From Metapseudomonas sp043392685 (lineage in GTDB: Bacteria; Pseudomonadota; Gammaproteobacteria; Pseudomonadales; Pseudomonadaceae): a DNA stretch of 64,000 nt. The notes under the pieces were generated by a model. The model was not told where the DNA came from. It ran no database searches and saw nothing but the letters and a program-made list of their open reading frames with translations. The DNA lies in assembly GCA_043392685.1 (NCBI GenBank), contig JBHZGM010000027.1. One strand, given 5' to 3'. Shown here one piece after another: positions 55,480 through 64,000 of this stretch (its first letter is position 1; each line of letters begins with the position of its first letter). Position numbers and translations under genes: made by a program.

Positions 55480-56433
55480 ATGAATACTCCCGCCTCTCCA
55501 ACCTCCGGCGTCCAGCTGCTTGAGGTTGCGCCGGAATATGCCGGCCAACGAATCGACAATTTCCTACGCACCCAGCTGAAAGGTGCGCCCAAGACATTGA
55601 TTTATCGCATCCTTCGCAAGGGCGAGGTTCGTGTGAACAAGGGGCGCGTCAAGCCCGAATACAAACTCCAGGCGGGCGATGTGGTACGGGTTCCGCCGCT
55701 GCGCCTGTCTGAGCCGGATGAGCCGACGCCGGTTGCCCAGGGAATGCTGGAACGCCTGGAGGCCGCGATCGTCTACGAAGACAAGGCGCTGATCGTGCTG
55801 AACAAGCCGGCCGGCATCGCGGTTCACGGCGGCAGCGGCCTCAGTTTCGGCGTGATCGAGGCCTTTCGTCAGTTGCGCCCCGAAGCCAAGGACCTGGAAC
55901 TGGTGCATCGCCTGGATCGCGACACCTCCGGTCTGCTGATGATCGCCAAGAAGCGCAGCATGTTGCGTCACCTTCACGAGGCGCTGCGTGGCGATGGTGT
56001 CGACAAGCGTTATCTCGCACTCGTGCGTGGTAGCTGGCCGACCTCGAAGAAGAAGGTCAGTGCGCCATTGCTGAAGAACAACCTGCGCTCGGGCGAGCGG
56101 ATGGTCGAGGTTAACCCCGAGGGCAAGGAGGCGCTGACCGAGTTCCGCGTCGTGCGTCGTTTCGGTGAGTTCGCCACGCTGGTGGAAGCCAGCCCGATCA
56201 CTGGACGTACCCACCAGATTCGCGTGCACGCCAAGCATGCCGGTCATTCCATTGCCGGTGACCCCAAGTACGGAGACGAGGATTTCACCCGCGAGATTCG
56301 CGAGCTGGGAGGCAAGCGCCTGTTCCTGCATGCGCATTCCCTGGCGATCAATCTTCCCGATGGCGGCCAGCTGGAGCTGGAAGCGCCGGTGGATGAGATG
56401 TGGCGGCAAACCCTGGAGCGTCTCGGTGCCTGA
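55480..56433 (+). CDS. rluC: 23S rRNA pseudouridine synthase C
   Basis: A 317-residue enzyme making pseudouridine at 23S positions 955, 2504 and 2580. An N-terminal S4 domain (IDNFLRTQLKGAPKTLIYRILRKG) is followed by the catalytic domain with HRLDRDTSGLL (Asp nucleophile) and GRTHQIRVHAKHAGH. The start MNTPASP matches the family. The frame is open to 55357, but that part overlaps the rne promoter. Divergent from rne, as in many gamma-proteobacteria. Confidence 0.95.
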   Translation: MNTPASPTSGVQLLEVAPEYAGQRIDNFLRTQLKGAPKTLIYRILRKGEVRVNKGRVKPEYKLQAGDVVRVPPLRLSEPDEPTPVAQGMLERLEAAIVYEDKALIVLNKPAGIAVHGGSGLSFGVIEAFRQLRPEAKDLELVHRLDRDTSGLLMIAKKRSMLRHLHEALRGDGVDKRYLALVRGSWPTSKKKVSAPLLKNNLRSGERMVEVNPEGKEALTEFRVVRRFGEFATLVEASPITGRTHQIRVHAKHAGHSIAGDPKYGDEDFTREIRELGGKRLFLHAHSLAINLPDGGQLELEAPVDEMWRQTLERLGA

Positions 56434-57118
56434 TTACCAGCTGCTTATCTTTGACTGGGACGGCACGCTGGTCGACTCCATTGCCCGTATCGTCGAGTCC
56501 ATGCGTGTGGCGGCTGACGTGTCCGGGCTACCGTGGCGCGACGATGCCGCAATCAAGGGCATCATCGGTCTCGGATTGCCGGAAGCCATCGCCACTCTTT
56601 ATCCGGAGTTGGATGATTCGCTTCGTATCGACGCCTTCCGCAAGATTTATAGCGAGCACTACATTGCTCTGGAGCGTCAGCCTTCGCCGCTATTCGAGGG
56701 TGTGGCGGAGGCGCTGGAGGCGTTTCGCGAGGAGGGTTATCGTCTGGCGGTGGCCACCGGCAAGGGCCGTGGCGGCCTCGATCGGGTGCTGGCGGGGCAT
56801 GGCTGGCTGGACTATTTCGACGTTACTCGCTGTGCCGACGAAACCGCGAGCAAGCCTGATCCGCGCATGTTGCAGGAGATCCTGGCGCATTGCGGGATGA
56901 CGGCGGAGCAGGCTGTGATGGTGGGGGATTCGCCCTTCGACCTGCGCATGGCGCATCGGGCCGGCATGGATTGCGTGGCGGTGGGCTATGGCGCCCAGCC
57001 GCTTGCAGAGTTGCTCAAGGAGTCGCCGAAGTTGGCGATCGAGCGTTTCGAGGAGTTGCGACACTGGCTGGGCGGTAATCTGAGCCGGCAATCCCGAGAG
57101 GTGGAGATCTATGTCTGA
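56426..57118 (+). CDS. HAD-family phosphatase (phosphoglycolate phosphatase-like)
   Basis: A 230-residue HAD hydrolase with motif I FDWDGTLVDS, motif II VATGKG, motif III Lys in SKPDPRM and motif IV MVGDSPFDLRMA. The start is GTG 56426, with GGAG eight bases before; it overlaps the rluC stop by eight bases. Substrate unknown. sppA starts within its last eight bases. Confidence 0.9.
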   Translation: MPDYQLLIFDWDGTLVDSIARIVESMRVAADVSGLPWRDDAAIKGIIGLGLPEAIATLYPELDDSLRIDAFRKIYSEHYIALERQPSPLFEGVAEALEAFREEGYRLAVATGKGRGGLDRVLAGHGWLDYFDVTRCADETASKPDPRMLQEILAHCGMTAEQAVMVGDSPFDLRMAHRAGMDCVAVGYGAQPLAELLKESPKLAIERFEELRHWLGGNLSRQSREVEIYV

Positions 57119-58091
57119 CGAATGGAAAGAACCGGCTGCCGACAAGACTGAAGAGAAGAGCTGGAAACTGCTTGAAAAGGCAGTCCTGGCGGGTGTTCAG
57201 GAGCAGCGGCGTGCCCGGCGCTGGGGGATTTTCTTCAAGCTTCTGACCTTCATTTATCTGTTCGTCGCGTTGGTGATGCTCTTGCCAGCCTTTGATCTGC
57301 AGAAAAGCGCGGCGCGCGGGCTGGAACATACTGCCCTGGTGGAAGTTCGCGGCATGATTGCCGATGAGGAGGCGGCCAGTGCCGATAACATCGTGACTGC
57401 TCTGCGCGCGGCCTTCGAGGATCCGAAGACCAAGGGCGTGGTGCTGCGCATCAATAGTCCGGGCGGCAGTCCGGTGCAGTCCGGTTACATCTACGACGAG
57501 ATTCGCCGGTTGCGCGAGGTGCACAAGGACATCAAAGTCTACGCCGTGATCGCCGACCTGGGGGCGTCCGGTGCCTATTACATCGCCAGTGCGGCGGATG
57601 AGATCTATGCCGACAAGGCGAGTCTTGTCGGGTCCATCGGGGTCACTGCGGCGAGCTTTGGATTCGTCGATGCGATGAGCAAGCTGGGTGTCGAGCGTCG
57701 TGTCTATACCTCGGGCGAGCACAAGGCCTTCCTGGATCCGTTCCAGCCGCAGAAGCAGGAAGAAACCGAGTTCTGGCAAGGCGTCCTGAACACCACTCAC
57801 CAACAGTTCATCGAAAGCGTGAAGAAGGGGCGCGGCGATCGGCTCAAGGTCGATGGCCATCCCGAGCTGTTCAGTGGCCTGGTCTGGTCTGGTGAGCAGG
57901 CGCTGGAGCTGGGGTTGGTGGACAAGCTTGGCAACACCAGCTTCGTTGCGCGCGAGGTCATCGGTGCAAAGGAGATCGTCGACTACACCGTCCAGGAGTC
58001 GCCTTTCGATCGCTTCTCGAAGAAGTTTGGCGCCAGCGTTGCCGAGCGGCTAGCGCTGTGGATGGGGTTCCAGGGGACGAGCCTGCGCTGA
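57111..58091 (+). CDS. sppA: Signal peptide peptidase, S49 family
   Basis: A 326-residue membrane-anchored serine protease (one helix, about residues 42-65, FFKLLTFIYLFVALVMLLPAF). It has a single S49 domain, unlike the double-length E. coli SppA. VVLRINSPGGSPVQSGYIYDE and the nucleophile region LGASGAYYIASAADEIYA are present. It degrades cleaved signal peptides. It overlaps the HAD gene and ends before a good terminator. Confidence 0.95.
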   Translation: MSDEWKEPAADKTEEKSWKLLEKAVLAGVQEQRRARRWGIFFKLLTFIYLFVALVMLLPAFDLQKSAARGLEHTALVEVRGMIADEEAASADNIVTALRAAFEDPKTKGVVLRINSPGGSPVQSGYIYDEIRRLREVHKDIKVYAVIADLGASGAYYIASAADEIYADKASLVGSIGVTAASFGFVDAMSKLGVERRVYTSGEHKAFLDPFQPQKQEETEFWQGVLNTTHQQFIESVKKGRGDRLKVDGHPELFSGLVWSGEQALELGLVDKLGNTSFVAREVIGAKEIVDYTVQESPFDRFSKKFGASVAERLALWMGFQGTSLR

Positions 58092-58115
58092 GGTGGGCGG
58101 TTGTCCCTGTGAAGC

Positions 58116-58143
58116 AAGCCCGGCCGTTGCCGGGCTTTCCTTT
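58116..58143 (+). terminator. Rho-independent terminator after sppA
   Basis: AAGCCCGGC-CGTT-GCCGGGCTT followed by TCCTTT. It closes the rluC-HAD-sppA operon just before the end of maf on the other strand. Confidence 0.88.
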
Positions 58144-58151
58144 ATTAGGAG

Positions 58152-58730
58152 TCAGGGAATCTGCACGCCTTCGGCGAGCAGCATATCGACCAGGCGAATC
58201 AGGGGCAGGCCGACCAGGCTGGTGGCGTCCGTGCCTTCGGTGGCGCGGAACAGGCTCACGCCAAGGCCTTCCGCCTTGAAGCTGCCGGCGCAGTCGTAGG
58301 GTTGTTCTGCTTCCAGGTAGCGGCAGATACGTGTCTCGTCCAGTTCGCGGAAGTGCACGGTGAATGGCACGCAATCGACCTGATGCTGTCCGGTCGCGCT
58401 GTTCAGTAGGGCGAGGCCGGTCAGGAAGCTGACGCTGGTGCCGCTCGCGGCCATCAGCTGGTCGCGGGCGCGCTCGAAGCCGTGAGGCTTGCCGAGGATC
58501 TGTTGGCCCAGTACGGCGACCTGGTCGGAGCCGATGATCAGGTGATCCGGGTGCCGGTCGGCGAGGGCGCGAGCCTTTTCCAGGGCGAGGCGGCGCACCA
58601 GTTGTTCGGCAGATTCTTCAGGTTTGCGGCTTTCGTCGATGGCCGGAGCGCACCAGGTGAAGGGGAGGCGCAGGCGTTCGAGCAGTTCGCGGCGATAGGG
58701 GGAGCTGGATGCGAGCACCAGGGGCAGCAT
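58152..58730 (-). CDS. Maf/YceF-type nucleoside triphosphate pyrophosphatase
   Basis: A 192-residue Maf protein: VLASSSPYRRELLERLRLPF at the start, IGSDQVAVLGQQILGKP and GSFKAEGLG later. The YceF branch hydrolyses 7-methyl-GTP and related modified nucleotides. Divergent from yceD, as usual in Pseudomonas. Confidence 0.93.
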   Translation of the reverse strand: MLPLVLASSSPYRRELLERLRLPFTWCAPAIDESRKPEESAEQLVRRLALEKARALADRHPDHLIIGSDQVAVLGQQILGKPHGFERARDQLMAASGTSVSFLTGLALLNSATGQHQVDCVPFTVHFRELDETRICRYLEAEQPYDCAGSFKAEGLGVSLFRATEGTDATSLVGLPLIRLVDMLLAEGVQIP

Positions 58731-58802
58731 TGGCGATCTCCGGACATGTGGGGTGGGCGATTCTATAGACGCGCTCCGACTGCGGACAATGCGGAAATTC
58801 CT

Positions 58803-58831
58803 TTGACAGGGGAGGGGGGCGTCCCTAGAAT
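58803..58831 (+). promoter_or_regulatory. Strong sigma-70 promoter of the yceD-rpmF-plsX operon
   Basis: TTGACA, 17 bases, TAGAAT. The expected start point is near 58838, only about three bases before the yceD ATG at 58841, implying an almost leaderless transcript. Confidence 0.8.
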
Positions 58832-58840
58832 GTCGCGCCT

Positions 58841-59368
58841 ATGTTGAATGGGCCGATTCCACCTCATGTAGATCCGCGCAAGTTGGCGGACCGCGAAGTC
58901 ACTCTAGAGGGTGAGATCGCGCTCGCCAGCCTGGAGCGACTCTGCGATCCCCTTGCGGACAATGCAGGCAGCATTCATGCGCGCCTGGAGTTTGGCCGCG
59001 ATGAGCGTCGTACTGTGGTCATCCACAGTCGGATCGATGTTGAGGTCAAGATGGTTTGCCAGCGTTGTCTAGAGCTGGTCGCCCTGAACATCCACAGCGA
59101 ATGCGATTACGCCGTGGTGAGGGAAGGGGCTGACAGTCAGTCGCTGCCGAAGGGCTATGACGTGCTGGAAGTGGGAGAAGATCCCTTGGATCTGATGACT
59201 CTGGTCGAGGATGAGCTGTTGCTCGCCCTCCCCATAGTTCCGGCCCATGACCCTGAAGATTGCCAGCAGCCGGCGGGTCTCGATGAGCCCGAGCCGAGCG
59301 AGGACGAGGTTTCGCGGTCCAACCCGTTCAGCGTACTGGCGCAGTTAAAGCGTGACCCAAACGTTTAG
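58841..59368 (+). CDS. yceD: YceD family protein (DUF177), 23S rRNA-associated
   Basis: A 175-residue conserved protein: PPHVDPRKLADREVTLEGE at the N-terminus and CQRCLELVALNIHSEC with paired Cys (about residues 70-85), then an acidic C-terminus. The family is nearly always next to rpmF and is linked to 23S rRNA accumulation. No Shine-Dalgarno sequence precedes the ATG, in keeping with the promoter position. Confidence 0.92.
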   Translation: MLNGPIPPHVDPRKLADREVTLEGEIALASLERLCDPLADNAGSIHARLEFGRDERRTVVIHSRIDVEVKMVCQRCLELVALNIHSECDYAVVREGADSQSLPKGYDVLEVGEDPLDLMTLVEDELLLALPIVPAHDPEDCQQPAGLDEPEPSEDEVSRSNPFSVLAQLKRDPNV

Positions 59369-59381
59369 GAGTTAATTGATT

Positions 59382-59564
59382 ATGGCTGTTCAGCAGAACA
59401 AAAAATCCCGCTCGGCACGCGACATGCGTCGTTCCCACGACGCCCTCGAAGCCAATGCACTGTCCGTAGAGAAGAGCACTGGTGAAGTTCACCTGCGCCA
59501 CCATGTTTCTCCGGACGGCTTCTACCGCGGTCGCAAAGTGGTCGACAAGGGCGCTGCCGAGTAA
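59382..59564 (+). CDS. rpmF: 50S ribosomal protein L32
   Basis: A 60-residue basic protein, MAVQQNKKSRSARDMRRSHD, full length. The Cys pair of some L32 types is absent (zinc-free form). AGGAG lies upstream. It sits 13 bases after yceD. Confidence 0.97.
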   Translation: MAVQQNKKSRSARDMRRSHDALEANALSVEKSTGEVHLRHHVSPDGFYRGRKVVDKGAAE

Positions 59565-59567
59565 TCC

Positions 59568-60578
59568 TTGGCTGCCTCGATCATCGCGATTGATGCAATG
59601 GGCGGGGACTACGGTCCCCGCTGCATTGTTCCAGCCAGCGTCGCCTGTCTGGCTGAATTCCCCTCGCTTCACCTGGTCCTTGTCGGCCAAGCTCCCCTCC
59701 TCGAAGAACTCGTCGCCCGCATTCCAGTGATCGATCGCCAGCGCCTGCAAATCGAGCATGCCGGCGAAGTGATCGCCATGGACGAGCGCCCGGCGCAAGC
59801 CTTGCGTGGCAAGCCGGATTCCTCGATGCGCGTCGCGCTCGATCTGGTGCGCAACGGTCGCGCCCAGGCCTGCGTCAGTGCCGGCAACACCGGTGCCTTG
59901 ATGGCGCTTTCCCGCTATGTCCTGAAGACCTTGCCCGGCATCGATCGTCCGGCGATGGTCAGTGCCATTCCCACCGCTCGTGGCTACTGCCACCTGCTGG
60001 ATCTGGGGGCCAACGTCGATTGCAGTGCCGAGCATCTCTATCAGTTCGCAGTGATGGGGGCGGTTGCCGCCGAGGCCATGGGCACTGCTCGTCCGCGGGT
60101 TGCGCTGCTGAATGTCGGCACCGAGGACATCAAGGGCAATCAGCAGGTCAAGTTGGCGGCGAGCCTGTTGCAGCGGGCCGAAGGCCTCAACTACATCGGC
60201 TATGTCGAGGGTGATGGCCTGTACCGCGGTGATGCGGATGTGGTGGTGTGCGACGGTTTCGTCGGCAACATCCTTCTGAAGTCCAGCGAGGGGTTGGCTT
60301 CGATGATTTCCTCGCGCATGGAGGCCTTGTTCAACGAGAACCTCGGTTCGCGAATAGTGGGTGCGCTGGCGCTGCCGCTGCTGCGTCGCCTGCGTACCGA
60401 CCTGACGCCTGCGCGCCATAATGGCGCCAGCTTCCTCGGGTTGCAGGGCATCGTCATCAAGAGCCATGGTTCCGCCGGCTCGGATGGTTTCCAGAGTGCC
60501 ATTCGTCGCGCGCTGATCGAGGTTCGCGAGAATCTGCCGCAGCGTCTTCACGGCCGTCTGGAGCATCTGTTGCTGTAG
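59568..60578 (+). CDS. plsX: Phosphate acyltransferase PlsX
   Basis: A 336-residue enzyme making acyl-phosphate from acyl-ACP, the first step of phospholipid synthesis. IIAIDAMGGDYGP at the N-terminus is the family signature; SAGNTGALMA and GFVGNILLKSSEG follow. The start appears to be TTG at 59568: the in-frame rpmF TAA is only three bases before it, and the next ATG would remove the signature. Confidence 0.94.
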   Translation: MAASIIAIDAMGGDYGPRCIVPASVACLAEFPSLHLVLVGQAPLLEELVARIPVIDRQRLQIEHAGEVIAMDERPAQALRGKPDSSMRVALDLVRNGRAQACVSAGNTGALMALSRYVLKTLPGIDRPAMVSAIPTARGYCHLLDLGANVDCSAEHLYQFAVMGAVAAEAMGTARPRVALLNVGTEDIKGNQQVKLAASLLQRAEGLNYIGYVEGDGLYRGDADVVVCDGFVGNILLKSSEGLASMISSRMEALFNENLGSRIVGALALPLLRRLRTDLTPARHNGASFLGLQGIVIKSHGSAGSDGFQSAIRRALIEVRENLPQRLHGRLEHLLL

Positions 60579-60681
60579 GATGTGACCATTACCGGCAGCC
60601 TGTCATCCAACTGTCAGTTTCCTGCGCTTGGCTACGCCTGGCGTCAATCTCCCTATACCGCCAGATAAGGGACCTCACTCA

Positions 60682-61620
60682 ATGTCCGCATCCCTCGCTT
60701 TCGTTTTTCCCGGTCAGGGTTCCCAGTCTCTGGGCATGCTGGCCGAGCAGGGGGGCCAGCACAAGCTGGTCCTGGATACCTTCGCCGAAGCTTCCGAGGC
60801 GCTCGGTTATGACCTCTGGGCGCTGACCCAGCAAGGTCCGGAAGAACAGCTCAATCAGACCGACAAGACCCAGCCCGCCATTCTCACCGCCTCCATCGCT
60901 CTGTGGCGTCTGTGGCTAGCTGAAGGTGGCGCGCGTCCGGCCTATGTCGCAGGTCACAGCCTGGGCGAATACTCGGCCCTGGTCGCCGCCGGCAGCCTGG
61001 GCTTCACCGATGCGGTGAAGCTGGTCGAACTCCGTGGCCAGCTGATGCAGCAGGCCGTACCGGCAGGGCAGGGCGGCATGGCGGCCATTCTCGGTCTTGA
61101 AGACGCCGATGTACTGGCGGCCTGCGCCGAAGCGGCCGAGGGCGAAGTGGTCAGTGCCGTGAACTTCAACGCGCCTGGCCAGGTTGTGATCGCCGGTGCC
61201 GCTGCCGCGGTCGGGCGTGCCATCGAGGCTTGCAAGGCCCGTGGCGCCAAGCGCGCCATGCCGCTGCCGGTGAGTGTTCCGTCCCATTGCGCGCTGATGA
61301 AGCCTGCCGCCGAACGCTTCGCCGAATCGGTCGAAGCCCTGGCCTGGCAGTCTCCGCAGATTCCGCTGGTGCAGAACGTCAGTGCTGCTGTGGTGGCTGA
61401 TCTCGCCGAGCTCAAGCGCGACCTGCTGGCCCAGCTGTACAGCCCGGTTCGCTGGGTCGAGTCGATGGTGAGCCTGTCCGAGCGTGGCGTGACCGACCTG
61501 GTCGAGTGCGGCCCGGGCAAGGTGCTGTCCGGCCTGAACAAGCGCTGCGTGAAGGGTGTCAACACCCACAACCTGGATACCCCTGATGCTTTCGCGGCCG
61601 CCCGTGCTGCGCTGGCCTGA
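60682..61620 (+). CDS. fabD: Malonyl-CoA:ACP transacylase
   Basis: A 312-residue enzyme loading malonate on ACP. FVFPGQGSQSLGM, QPAILTASIALWRLW, the nucleophile GHSLGEYSAL (Ser near 92) and SVPSHCALM with the catalytic His are present. The start at 60682 has AAGGGA upstream. fabG follows after 15 bases. Confidence 0.97.
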   Translation: MSASLAFVFPGQGSQSLGMLAEQGGQHKLVLDTFAEASEALGYDLWALTQQGPEEQLNQTDKTQPAILTASIALWRLWLAEGGARPAYVAGHSLGEYSALVAAGSLGFTDAVKLVELRGQLMQQAVPAGQGGMAAILGLEDADVLAACAEAAEGEVVSAVNFNAPGQVVIAGAAAAVGRAIEACKARGAKRAMPLPVSVPSHCALMKPAAERFAESVEALAWQSPQIPLVQNVSAAVVADLAELKRDLLAQLYSPVRWVESMVSLSERGVTDLVECGPGKVLSGLNKRCVKGVNTHNLDTPDAFAAARAALA

Positions 61621-61635
61621 ACAAGGAGAAGACCT

Positions 61636-62379
61636 ATGAGTCTGCAAGGTAAGGTGGCATTGGTCACCGGTGCGAGCCGTGGCATTGGCCAGGCTATCGC
61701 CCTCGAACTGGGCCGTCAGGGCGCCGTGGTAATCGGCACTGCGACCTCCGCTTCCGGCGCCGAGAGCATCGCCGAGTTCCTCAAGAACAACGGCATCGAA
61801 GGTGCCGGCCTGGTACTGGACGTCAGCAATGATGAGTCGGTCGCCAGCACCCTGGAACACATCCAGCAGCATCTGGGCCAGCCGCTGATCCTGGTGAACA
61901 ACGCCGGTATCACTCGCGACAACCTCATGCTGCGCATGAAAGACGACGAATGGTTCGACGTCATCAACACCAACCTCAACAGCCTGTACCGCCTGTCCAA
62001 GGCCGTCCTGCGTGGCATGACCAAAGCTCGTTGGGGTCGCATCATCAACATCGGTTCGGTGGTGGGTGCCATGGGTAACGCCGGTCAGACCAACTACGCC
62101 GCAGCCAAGGCCGGTCTTGAAGGCTTCAGCCGCGCCCTGGCGCGTGAAGTCGGCTCCCGCGCCATCACCGTCAACGCTGTGGCTCCGGGTTTCATCGACA
62201 CCGACATGACCCGCGAACTGCCGGAAGCCCAGCGCGATGCGCTGCTGACCCAGATTCCGCTGGGTCGTCTGGGCCAGGCCGAAGAGATCGCCAAGGTAGT
62301 GGGATTCCTCGCTTCCGACGGCGCTGCCTACGTTACCGGGGCTACCATTCCGGTGAACGGCGGCATGTACATGAGCTGA
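61636..62379 (+). CDS. fabG: 3-oxoacyl-ACP reductase
   Basis: A 247-residue short-chain dehydrogenase. NADPH site TGASRGIGQAIA, NNAGITRDN, catalytic Ser in INIGSVVGAMGN and YAAAKAGLEG with Tyr and Lys. It reduces beta-ketoacyl-ACP. AAGGAG precedes the start. Same operon as fabD. Confidence 0.97.
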   Translation: MSLQGKVALVTGASRGIGQAIALELGRQGAVVIGTATSASGAESIAEFLKNNGIEGAGLVLDVSNDESVASTLEHIQQHLGQPLILVNNAGITRDNLMLRMKDDEWFDVINTNLNSLYRLSKAVLRGMTKARWGRIINIGSVVGAMGNAGQTNYAAAKAGLEGFSRALAREVGSRAITVNAVAPGFIDTDMTRELPEAQRDALLTQIPLGRLGQAEEIAKVVGFLASDGAAYVTGATIPVNGGMYMS

Positions 62380-62495
62380 ATGTGACGAATCCCTTCGGGG
62401 AGTTGTCATATGCGCTGTCTAGAATTCGTTATAAGAGTGCAGTCGGGTTATAGACATTTTGTTGCGGCGATCCTGAAAGGGTTCAGGCGTTCAGC

Positions 62496-62523
62496 TTGAA
62501 ATGCGGAAAACCCTTTCTATACA
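62496..62523 (+). promoter_or_regulatory. acpP: Predicted acpP promoter
   Basis: TTGAAA, 16 bases, TATACA in the 191-base gap between fabG and acpP. A start near 62530 gives a leader of about 40 bases with TAGGAG before the ATG. A separate promoter fits the very high expression that ACP needs. Confidence 0.7.
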
Positions 62524-62570
62524 CTGCAGCCCCAGCTGCACGGACTTTTCCATAGGAGTGAAAACAAGGT

Positions 62571-62807
62571 ATGAGCACCATCGAAGAACGCGTCAAGAAA
62601 ATCGTCGCCGAGCAACTGGGCGTCAAAGAAGACGAAGTCACTAACAGCGCTTCCTTCGTTGAAGACCTGGGCGCCGACTCCCTTGACACCGTTGAGCTGG
62701 TGATGGCTCTGGAAGAGGAATTCGAGACCGAAATCCCGGACGAGCAAGCCGAGAAGATCACCACCGTTCAGGAAGCCATCGACTACATCAACGCTCACGC
62801 GCAGTAA
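62571..62807 (+). CDS. acpP: Acyl carrier protein
   Basis: A 78-residue acidic protein. The 4'-phosphopantetheine attachment site is Ser37 in GADSLDTVEL. It carries growing acyl chains for the Fab enzymes. It has its own promoter and terminator. Confidence 0.98.
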   Translation: MSTIEERVKKIVAEQLGVKEDEVTNSASFVEDLGADSLDTVELVMALEEEFETEIPDEQAEKITTVQEAIDYINAHAQ

Positions 62808-62834
62808 TGTAGTCGTCGGTTAGCCGACGCGGAC

Positions 62835-62871
62835 AAGCCGCACGACCCGACCGGGCGTGCGGCTTTTCTTT
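62835..62871 (+). terminator. Rho-independent terminator after acpP
   Basis: AAGCCGCACG and CGTGCGGCTT form a perfect ten-base stem with an 11-base loop, followed by TTCTTT. Some read-through into fabF, which starts about 105 bases later, is possible. Confidence 0.92.
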
Positions 62872-62975
62872 AGCCGATTGCTGAAAAACCACGGATTGCG
62901 CGTTACCTGCCGGGCTTTTCAACAGTCTGTTAATTCGAATCAACCGCCGTGTAGAGATTGAAGAAGGAGATCGCT

Positions 62976-64000
62976 GTGTCGCGTAGACGCGTCGTGGTCA
63001 CTGGCCTTGGCATGCTGTCGCCTCTGGGTACCGATGTATCGAGCAGTTGGCAGGGAATTCTGGCTGGCCGTAGTGGCATTGGCCCGATCGAGCATATGGA
63101 CCTGTCCGCCTATTCCACCCGTTTCGGTGGTTCGGTGAAGGGGTTCAACGTCGAGGAATATCTGTCGGCCAAGGAAGCGCGCAAGCTTGACCTGTTCATC
63201 CAGTACGGCCTTGCGGCGAGCTTCCAGGCCGTTCGCGACTCCGGCCTCGAAGTCACCGATGCCAATCGCGAGCGCATCGGTGTGGCCATGGGCTCCGGCA
63301 TCGGTGGCCTGACCAACATCGAGAACAACTGCAAATCCCTGCACGAGCAGGGGCCGCGCCGGATCTCGCCGTTCTTCGTTCCGGGCTCGATCATCAACAT
63401 GGTGTCCGGCTTCCTGTCGATCCATCTGGGTATCCAGGGGCCGAACTACGCCATCGCCACCGCATGCACCACCGGTACCCATTGCATCGGCATGGCGGCA
63501 CGCAACATCGCCTATGGCGAAGCGGACGTCATGGTCGCCGGTGGTTCCGAAATGGCCGCTTGCGGCCTGGGACTGGGCGGTTTCGGCGCAGCCCGTGCGC
63601 TGTCGACCCGCAACGACGATCCGACCCGTGCCAGCCGTCCGTGGGACAAGGGGCGTGATGGTTTCGTGCTGTCCGACGGCGCCGGTGCCCTAGTGCTGGA
63701 AGAGCTGGAACACGCCAAGGCGCGTGGCGCGACCATCTATGCCGAGCTGATCGGTTTCGGCATGAGTGGCGATGCCTACCACATGACTTCGCCGCCGGAC
63801 GATGGCGCCGGTGCGGCCCGCTGCATGCGCAATGCCCTGCGCGATGCCGGCCTGAATGCCGACCAGGTGCAATACGTCAACGCTCACGGAACCTCCACTC
63901 CGGCCGGCGACTTGGCTGAAGCCATGGCACTGAAGTCGGTGTTCGGCGATCAGGCCTACAAGTTCGCGGTCAGTTCGACCAAATCCATGACCGGCCACCT
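62976..64000 (+). CDS. fabF: 3-oxoacyl-ACP synthase II, 3' end outside window
   Basis: Starts at GTG 62976 with AGGAGA six bases upstream and reads SRRRVVVTGLGMLSPLG. 341 codons are visible of a family length near 414. The active-site Cys is in IATACTTGTHCIG and the first His in VNAHGTSTP. The window ends exactly in the STKSMTGHL block, which carries the catalytic Lys and second His. It elongates acyl-ACP and controls the cis-vaccenate level. Confidence 0.97.
   Translation, partial: MSRRRVVVTGLGMLSPLGTDVSSSWQGILAGRSGIGPIEHMDLSAYSTRFGGSVKGFNVEEYLSAKEARKLDLFIQYGLAASFQAVRDSGLEVTDANRERIGVAMGSGIGGLTNIENNCKSLHEQGPRRISPFFVPGSIINMVSGFLSIHLGIQGPNYAIATACTTGTHCIGMAARNIAYGEADVMVAGGSEMAACGLGLGGFGAARALSTRNDDPTRASRPWDKGRDGFVLSDGAGALVLEELEHAKARGATIYAELIGFGMSGDAYHMTSPPDDGAGAARCMRNALRDAGLNADQVQYVNAHGTSTPAGDLAEAMALKSVFGDQAYKFAVSSTKSMTGH

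Overview
The window reads as chromosome of a Pseudomonas, most like the P. aeruginosa / P. resinovorans side of the genus. The evidence is high GC, two tandem cbb3 oxidase operons followed by ccoGHIS-hemN-anr-apt, an aer/acnA/rlmM/tusA block, pdxB, and the rne-rluC-HAD-sppA-maf-yceD-rpmF-plsX-fabD-fabG-acpP-fabF block. I cannot name the species. No tRNA, rRNA, CRISPR array or complete insertion sequence was found.

Bases 1-6719 are an accessory island. Seven same-strand ORFs are chained by ATGA stop/start overlaps. Four are near-identical secreted proteins that resemble Tli4-type immunity proteins against type VI secretion lipases. They sit in a duplicated unit of about 3.08 kb (X-tli4-tli4 twice) and end in a chimeric ORF that collides with the next gene. 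The effector itself is not in the window.

Bases 6604-15506 (minus strand) hold a four-gene signalling operon: a soluble histidine kinase, a response regulator with a degenerate HD-GYP domain, a short response regulator, and a sensor of about 1,920 residues with membrane, PAS, GAF, GGDEF, EAL and receiver domains. One of its PAS domains is LOV-like but has Ser where the photoactive Cys would be.

Bases 15674-32172 are the low-oxygen respiration block: apt, anr, a small unknown gene, hemN, a DsbD-like membrane protein, ccoS, ccoI, ccoH, ccoG, ccoNOQP-1 and ccoNOQP-2. Perfect Anr boxes lie upstream of hemN and ccoN2; none was seen upstream of ccoN1. ccoQ2 (55 aa) is easily missed because of its size.

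Bases 32200-38168 carry a small hydrolase gene and a tryptophan/kynurenine catabolic cluster (kynR, kynB, kynU, an OprD-type porin and an amino acid permease). An inverted-repeat element with two internal hairpins follows. Bases 38409-47838 are mostly core genes (aer, acnA, rlmM, tusA, a MATE pump, pdxB) with two small ORFs, two REP-type repeats and a remnant of a gamma-glutamylcyclotransferase gene. Bases 47873-64000 contain a small ORF, an NAD-kinase-like protein, a DCC-family protein and an ABC exporter. Then come rne with a long structured leader, rluC, an HAD phosphatase, sppA, maf and the fatty-acid/phospholipid initiation operon, ending inside fabF.
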